Positions 59,327 to 64,000 of a DNA stretch of 64,000 nt are shown in pieces. The DNA comes from Lelliottia sp. JS-SCA-14 (lineage in GTDB: Bacteria; Pseudomonadota; Gammaproteobacteria; Enterobacterales; Enterobacteriaceae), in assembly GCF_035593345.1 (NCBI RefSeq), contig NZ_CP141606.1:4278001-4342000 (forward strand). The letters are read 5' to 3'. A program made the position numbers and the translations under genes. How positions within the stretch are numbered: position 1 is the stretch's first letter; every line of letters starts with the position of its first letter. The notes below the pieces were generated by a model. That model was not told the DNA's origin. It saw nothing but the letters and a program-made list of their open reading frames with translations, and searched no databases.

Positions 59327-60451
59327 CTAAGGCATATGCGCGCGCTTCAAATACTCCTCGCTCTGCATTTCCTGCAGGCGCGACAGGCAGCGCTGGAACT
59401 CAAACTTCAGCCGCTCGCCCTGATACACCTCATACAGGGGTACAGCGGCGCTTACCACCAGCTTCACATGACGCTCGTAAAACTCATCCACCAGCGCGAT
59501 AAAGCGGCGGGCTTCGCTTTCCATCAGCGGCGTCATCACCGGGACATCAAACAGCATCACCGTATGGAACAGGCGCGACAGCGCGATGTAATCATGCTGG
59601 CTGCGGGCATCGACACATAGCGTCGCGAAAGAGACGGCCAGGGTCTGGTTTTCAACGCCCAGGGTTTGCAGCGGGCGGTGGTTAATTTCCAGCTCCGGCG
59701 TTTTGTCACGCTTAGCACCGGCTAGCGCCAGCCAGAGTTTGTCCATCTGGCTTTGCGTCTCATCATTTAACGGTGACAGCCAGAGGTGCGCCTGGGTTAG
59801 CGTGCGCAGACGATAGTCCACGCCCGCATCGACGTTCATGATGTCGCAATGTTCCTTGATAGCATCAATAGCGGGCAGGAAACGCGCGCGCTGCAGACCG
59901 TTGCGATAGAGATCGTCCGGCGGAATGTTGGAGGTTGCCACCAGCGTAATACCGCGCGCAAACAGGGCCTTCATCAGGCCGCCGAGCAGCATGGCGTCGG
60001 TGATATCCGAGACGAAAAACTCGTCGAAACACAAAACGTCGGTTTCGGCTTTAAAGCGCTCAGCGATGATATCCAGCGGATCGGTGTGGCCCTGCAGAGC
60101 GTTCAGCTCTTCATGGACGCGCAGCATAAAACGGTGAAAGTGCAGACGCTGTTTACGGGTGCCCGGCAGGCTCTGATAAAACATGTCCATCAGCCAGGTT
60201 TTCCCCCGGCCTACCCCGCCCCACATATATAAGCCGCGAACAGGCGCGGCACTCTGCGGCTCTTTTTTTCCGAGCAATCGACCAAACGCCGCTTTCAGAC
60301 CGCCGCTCTGCGCGGGGGCGGGCGTTTGTTGAGTCAATTCCTGATAGATAACATCGAGGCGATGAACGGCTTCACGCTGAACGTCATCGGGCTGGTGAGT
60401 GCCCTCGTTCAGGGCTTGTTGGTAACGCGATGTGGGGGACAGGCTTTGCAT
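59327..60451 (-). CDS. zapE: Cell division ATPase ZapE
   Basis: AFG1-like ATPase (YhcM) that associates with the FtsZ ring late in division and under heat or low oxygen. The 374 residues carry Walker A GGVGRGKT (78-85) and Walker B VLCFDEFFVSD. Sensor region LVATSNIPPDDLYRNGLQR is conserved. Divergent from yhcB. Confidence 0.95.
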   Translation of the reverse strand: MQSLSPTSRYQQALNEGTHQPDDVQREAVHRLDVIYQELTQQTPAPAQSGGLKAAFGRLLGKKEPQSAAPVRGLYMWGGVGRGKTWLMDMFYQSLPGTRKQRLHFHRFMLRVHEELNALQGHTDPLDIIAERFKAETDVLCFDEFFVSDITDAMLLGGLMKALFARGITLVATSNIPPDDLYRNGLQRARFLPAIDAIKEHCDIMNVDAGVDYRLRTLTQAHLWLSPLNDETQSQMDKLWLALAGAKRDKTPELEINHRPLQTLGVENQTLAVSFATLCVDARSQHDYIALSRLFHTVMLFDVPVMTPLMESEARRFIALVDEFYERHVKLVVSAAVPLYEVYQGERLKFEFQRCLSRLQEMQSEEYLKRAHMP

Positions 60452-60640
60452 GATCTTGTTGTTATTCCTTCAATTAAACCTCGCCAGCGAGCGTGACTGG
60501 CGAAAAAAAGGCCGTTCTACAGTACGCGATGATGCGTCAGGATTCCACTTCTGAAGAAATAGCGGTTATAGTGGCATAATCAGGCACAGGCAGGAGCCGA
60601 GCCACTACCCTACGGAACAACAAGACAACGGGAGAAGTTC

Positions 60641-61039
60641 ATGACCTGGGAATATGCGCTAATTGGTTTAGTCGTCGGTATCGCCATCGGTGCCGTGGCC
60701 ATGCGTTTTGGTAATCGCAAACTGCGTCAGCAACAGTCGCTGCAGTATGAACTGGAAAAGAACAAAGCTGAGCTGGAAGAGTATCGTGAAGAGCTGGTCA
60801 GCCACTTTGCCCGTAGCGCCGAACTGCTGGATAACATGGCGACAGATTATCGTCAGCTGTATCAGCACATGGCGAAAAGCTCCAGCAGCCTGCTGCCGGA
60901 ACTGAGCGGTGACACCAACCCGTTCCGCAATCGTCTGGCCGAGTCTGAAGCCAGCAACGATCAGGCGCCGGTACAGATGCCACGTGATTACTCCGACGGT
61001 GCATCCGGCCTGCTGCGCGGTGGCGCAAAACGCGATTAA
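60641..61039 (+). CDS. zapG: Envelope/cell-division protein YhcB (ZapG)
   Basis: A 132-residue inner-membrane protein (DUF1043) that interacts with division and envelope-synthesis proteins in E. coli. N-terminal transmembrane helix about 4-22, then a coiled coil (about 28-75, RQQQSLQYELEKNKAELEEY) and a disordered tail with NPFRNRLAE. Same neighbours as in E. coli (zapE, degQ). Confidence 0.95.
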   Translation: MTWEYALIGLVVGIAIGAVAMRFGNRKLRQQQSLQYELEKNKAELEEYREELVSHFARSAELLDNMATDYRQLYQHMAKSSSSLLPELSGDTNPFRNRLAESEASNDQAPVQMPRDYSDGASGLLRGGAKRD

Positions 61040-61061
61040 TCGCACATCTACGAACTATTTC

Positions 61062-61092
61062 ACGGGCGCCGTCATCGCGCCCGTCCTTTCTT
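61062..61092 (+). terminator. Likely yhcB terminator
   Basis: An 8-bp stem (ACGGGCGC / GCGCCCGT, 7-base loop) followed by the T-rich CCTTTCTTT, 22 bases past the yhcB stop. Confidence 0.6.
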
Positions 61093-61208
61093 TCCCTTCC
61101 CAGCTATTATTTAGTCAATTGACGCATTGTTCAGTGGTTTAAAATTCAATAACATCAAACTGTTTTTGGGCCGTTTTTCCTTACTCCAGGCAACGAGAGC
61201 CAGCATCA

Positions 61209-62576
61209 ATGAAGAAAAAAAACCAGCTGTTAAGCGCGATAGCGTTAAGTGTCGGGTTATCTTTGACGACGTCCTGGCCTGCGGCCGCGGCGCTTCCTTC
61301 GCAAGTGCCTGGCGCAGCGGCGATCCCAAGCCTGGCGCCGATGCTTGAAAAAGTATTGCCTGCGGTCGTGAGTGTGAAAGTGGAAGGCACAGCGGCACAA
61401 AGCCAGCGCGTGCCGGAAGAGCTGAAAAAATACTTCGGTGAAGACGGTCCGGATCAGCAGGCTCAACCCTTTGAAGGGCTCGGCTCCGGCGTGGTCATCG
61501 ACGCGGCAAAAGGTTACGTGCTGACCAACAACCACGTCATCAGCCAGGCCGATAAAATCAGCGTGCAGATGAATGACGGTCGCGAGTTTGACGCCAAACT
61601 GATCGGCGGCGACGACCAGAGCGACATCGCGCTGCTGCAAATTCAAAACCCCAGCAACCTGACGCAAATTGTTATCGCGGATTCCGACAAACTGCGCGTC
61701 GGTGATTTCGCCGTGGCCGTCGGCAACCCGTTTGGTTTAGGCCAGACCGCCACCTCCGGGATTGTCTCAGCGCTCGGTCGCAGCGGCCTGAATCTGGAAG
61801 GGCTGGAGAACTTTATCCAGACCGACGCCTCCATTAACCGCGGGAACTCCGGCGGCGCCCTGCTGAACCTCAACGGCGAGCTGATCGGGATTAACACCGC
61901 GATCCTCGCGCCGGGCGGCGGCAGCATCGGTATCGGCTTTGCTATTCCGAGCAATATGGCCAAAACCCTGGCGCAGCAGCTGATTGAATCCGGCGAAGTG
62001 AAACGCGGGCTGCTGGGCATCAAAGGCATGGAGATGAGCGCCGATATTGCCAAAGCCTTTAATCTCAACGTGCAGCGCGGGGCCTTTGTTAGCGAAGTGC
62101 TGGCCAACTCTGGCTCGGCGAAAGCGGGCGTGAAATCGGGCGATGTGATTGTCAGCCTGAACGGTAAGCCGCTCAGCAGCTTCGCCGAACTGCGCTCGCG
62201 CATCGCCACTACCGAGCCGGGCACGAAAGTGAAACTCGGCCTGCTGCGCGACGGCAAACCGCTCGACGTGGAAGTGACGCTGGATAAAAGCACCTCGGCA
62301 TCGGCCAGCGCTGAGCTGATCGCCCCTGCCCTGCAAGGTGCGGCCCTGAGCGACGGACAGCTGAAAGACGGTACCAAAGGCATCTCCATTGAGAGCGTCG
62401 AGAAGAGCAGCCCGGCCGCACAGGCGGGTCTGCATCAGGACGACGTGATCATCGGGGTGAATCGCAACCGCGTGCAGTCAATCGCGGAAATGCGCAAAGT
62501 GCTGGAGAGCAAACCGACGGTGATTGCCCTGCAAATCGTCCGCGGCAACGATACGCTCTACATCTTATTACGCTAA
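61209..62576 (+). CDS. degQ: Periplasmic serine endoprotease DegQ
   Basis: HtrA-family protease/chaperone for misfolded envelope proteins. A signal peptide ends after AAA (about residue 27). Catalytic triad His109, Asp139, Ser214 (RGNSGGALLN), then two PDZ domains (about 260-350 and 365-455). The 455 residues are as in E. coli. It precedes degS, 88 bases away with a hairpin between. Confidence 0.97.
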   Translation: MKKKNQLLSAIALSVGLSLTTSWPAAAALPSQVPGAAAIPSLAPMLEKVLPAVVSVKVEGTAAQSQRVPEELKKYFGEDGPDQQAQPFEGLGSGVVIDAAKGYVLTNNHVISQADKISVQMNDGREFDAKLIGGDDQSDIALLQIQNPSNLTQIVIADSDKLRVGDFAVAVGNPFGLGQTATSGIVSALGRSGLNLEGLENFIQTDASINRGNSGGALLNLNGELIGINTAILAPGGGSIGIGFAIPSNMAKTLAQQLIESGEVKRGLLGIKGMEMSADIAKAFNLNVQRGAFVSEVLANSGSAKAGVKSGDVIVSLNGKPLSSFAELRSRIATTEPGTKVKLGLLRDGKPLDVEVTLDKSTSASASAELIAPALQGAALSDGQLKDGTKGISIESVEKSSPAAQAGLHQDDVIIGVNRNRVQSIAEMRKVLESKPTVIALQIVRGNDTLYILLR

Positions 62577-62585
62577 GCACTGACG

Positions 62586-62615
62586 CCGGACATCACCGCT
62601 GCGTGTGATGTCCGG
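62586..62615 (+). terminator. Hairpin between degQ and degS
   Basis: An 11-bp stem (CCGGACATCAC / GTGATGTCCGG, 8-base loop) lies 9 bases after the degQ stop. No T-run follows, so it may be a REP-like 3'-end element rather than a full terminator. Confidence 0.5.
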
Positions 62616-62664
62616 ATAAGTCATGTTATGCTGCAACCGTTCCTTAATTAACGACGCCCGCATC

Positions 62665-63732
62665 ATGGTTCTTAAGCTCTTTCGTTCGGTCGCCATCGGT
62701 TTGGTTGTTGGCGGTTTATTACTGGTTGCAATGCCCTCTTTACGTCAGTTCAACAAACTGGCGGCGCCTCAATTCGACAGTACGGATGAAACCCCGGTGA
62801 GTTACAACCAGGCGGTTCGCCGTGCGGCACCTGCCGTGGTTAACGTCTATAACCGCGGTCTCAACAGTTCCGCCAATAATCAGCTGGAGATCCGCACGCT
62901 CGGGTCCGGCGTGATCATGGATGAGCGCGGGTACATCATTACCAACAAGCACGTCATCAACGACGCCGATCAGATTATCGTGGCGTTGCAGGATGGCCGC
63001 GTCTTTGAAGCCCTGCTGGTTGGGTCAGATAGTCTGACGGACCTCGCCGTGCTGAAAATCACAGCGACGGGCGGGCTACCGGTGATCCCGATTAACCGTA
63101 AACGCACGCCACATATCGGAGACGTGGTGATGGCGATCGGTAACCCCTATAACCTGGGCCAGACCATTACCCAGGGGATTATCAGCGCCACCGGGCGTAT
63201 CGGCCTGAACCCGTCAGGACGGCAGAACTTCCTGCAGACGGATGCCTCTATCAACCACGGGAACTCCGGCGGCGCGCTGGTGAACTCGCTGGGCGAACTG
63301 ATGGGTATCAATACCCTGTCGTTTGATAAGAGCAACGACGGCGAGACGCCGGAAGGGATTGGCTTTGCGATCCCCTTCCAGTTGGCGACCAAAATTATGG
63401 ATAAGCTGATCCGCGACGGTCGTGTGATCCGCGGCTACATTGGGATTGGCGGGCGTGAAATCGCGCCGATGCATAGTCAGGGCGGCGGGATCGATCAGAT
63501 TCAGGGTATCGTGGTAAACGAAGTCACTCCGGGCGGCCCGGCGGCCGCAGCAGGACTGCAGGTCAACGACGTGATTGTGTCGGTGAACGGGACGCCGGCG
63601 GTGTCAGCGCTGGAGACCATGGACCAGGTGGCGGAGATTCGCCCGGGTTCCATCATTCCGGTGGAAGTCATGCGTAATGATAAGAAGCTGACCATTCAGG
63701 TCACCATCCAGGAATACCCGGCCACCAACTGA
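62665..63732 (+). CDS. degS: Site-1 protease of the sigma-E response, DegS
   Basis: Membrane-anchored protease that senses exposed C-termini of outer-membrane proteins through its PDZ domain and cuts RseA. N-terminal anchor about 5-24. Triad His96, Asp126, Ser201 (NHGNSGGALVN). Single PDZ domain about 255-355. The 355-residue form begins at 62665; an upstream 14-codon extension has no counterpart. Confidence 0.97.
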   Translation: MVLKLFRSVAIGLVVGGLLLVAMPSLRQFNKLAAPQFDSTDETPVSYNQAVRRAAPAVVNVYNRGLNSSANNQLEIRTLGSGVIMDERGYIITNKHVINDADQIIVALQDGRVFEALLVGSDSLTDLAVLKITATGGLPVIPINRKRTPHIGDVVMAIGNPYNLGQTITQGIISATGRIGLNPSGRQNFLQTDASINHGNSGGALVNSLGELMGINTLSFDKSNDGETPEGIGFAIPFQLATKIMDKLIRDGRVIRGYIGIGGREIAPMHSQGGGIDQIQGIVVNEVTPGGPAAAAGLQVNDVIVSVNGTPAVSALETMDQVAEIRPGSIIPVEVMRNDKKLTIQVTIQEYPATN

Positions 63733-63742
63733 GTGGCATAAA

Positions 63743-63774
63743 AAAACCGGAGTCATTATGGCTCCGGTTTTTTA
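63743..63774. terminator. Bidirectional terminator between degS and mdh
   Basis: A 9-bp stem (AAACCGGAG / CTCCGGTTT, 9-base loop) with TTTTTT on the plus strand and a matching A-run on the other side. It ends both convergent genes. Confidence 0.9.
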
Positions 63775-63789
63775 TCGCCTGGCATTCGC

Positions 63790-64000
63790 TTACTTGTTAA
63801 CGAACTCTTCGCCCAGGGTGATATCTTTCTTCAGCGTATCGAGCATGCCTTCCATCGCTTGTTGTTCAAACGCGCTCAGCTTGCCGATTGACTGACGTTC
63901 TTCAACGCCGTTTTTGCCCAGCAGCAGCGGCTGTGAGAAGAACCGGGCGTGTTCGCCGTCACCTTCCACGTAAGCACATTCCACCACGCCTTTCTCGCCT
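63790..64000 (-). CDS. mdh: Malate dehydrogenase, C-terminal part
   Basis: Only the last 70 codons lie in the window. They read [32 protein letters not shown] and [15 protein letters not shown], the C-terminal part of enterobacterial NAD-dependent malate dehydrogenase (TCA cycle). The 5' part continues beyond 64000. Convergent with degS, as in E. coli. Confidence 0.95.
   Translation of the reverse strand, partial: GEKGVVECAYVEGDGEHARFFSQPLLLGKNGVEERQSIGKLSAFEQQAMEGMLDTLKKDITLGEEFVNK

Overview
The window is a stretch of chromosome from a member of the Enterobacteriaceae. Nearly every protein matches its Escherichia coli K-12 counterpart closely in sequence and length, as judged from memory of those proteins. 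Codon use is enterobacterial, and the dispersed REP palindromes are typical of the family. Three features point away from E. coli itself and toward the Enterobacter/Lelliottia/Leclercia/Klebsiella side: a PmrAB-type two-component pair between dacB and obgE, a single-chain ATP-dependent dihydroxyacetone kinase, and a nan operon without nanE. No tRNA, rRNA, insertion sequence, integrase, phage gene or CRISPR array was found.

Layout: (1) 1-13.5 kb: glmM(partial)-folP-ftsH-rlmE, then yhbY, greA with a GraL-like leader RNA, dacB-pmrA-pmrB, obgE-yhbE-rpmA-rplU and ispB. This is cell-wall precursor, folate, proteolysis, ribosome assembly and isoprenoid housekeeping. (2) 13.6-28.4 kb: sfsB(nlp), murA-ibaG-mlaBCDEF (phospholipid retrograde transport), yrbG-kdsD-kdsC-lptC-lptA-lptB-rpoN-hpf-ptsN-rapZ-npr (Kdo synthesis, LPS export, sigma-54 and the nitrogen PTS), mtgA and a frameshifted elbB. 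(3) 28.4-31 kb: the small RNA ArcZ, convergent with arcB. (4) 31-44.3 kb: lptG-lptF, pepA-holC-valS, a low-GC DUF943 gene, a yjgM-like acetyltransferase, ahr, dhaK and yjgR. In E. coli K-12 the recognisable genes of this block lie at a distant locus near 96 min. Here they sit exactly between arcB and yhcC. (5) 44.3-51.8 kb: yhcC and gltB-gltD with a small upstream reading frame. (6) 51.8-56.7 kb: the sialic-acid operon nanA-nanT-nanK-nanQ with nanR and a three-repeat NanR operator. (7) 56.7-64 kb: sspA-sspB, rplM-rpsI, zapE, yhcB(zapG), degQ-degS and the end of mdh.

Much of the window serves the envelope: peptidoglycan (glmM, murA, dacB, mtgA), LPS (kdsCD, lptABC, lptFG, possibly PmrAB), lipid asymmetry (mla) and stress proteolysis (ftsH, degQS). 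Because of the rearranged block, lptCAB and lptFG lie within about 12 kb of each other.

The observations most worth checking are the translocated block and the altered yhcC 3' end, the loss of nanE from the nan operon, the basic upstream reading frame before gltB, the one-base insertion in elbB, and the low-GC DUF943 gene. I found no defence system, mobile element or clearly undescribed multi-gene system.
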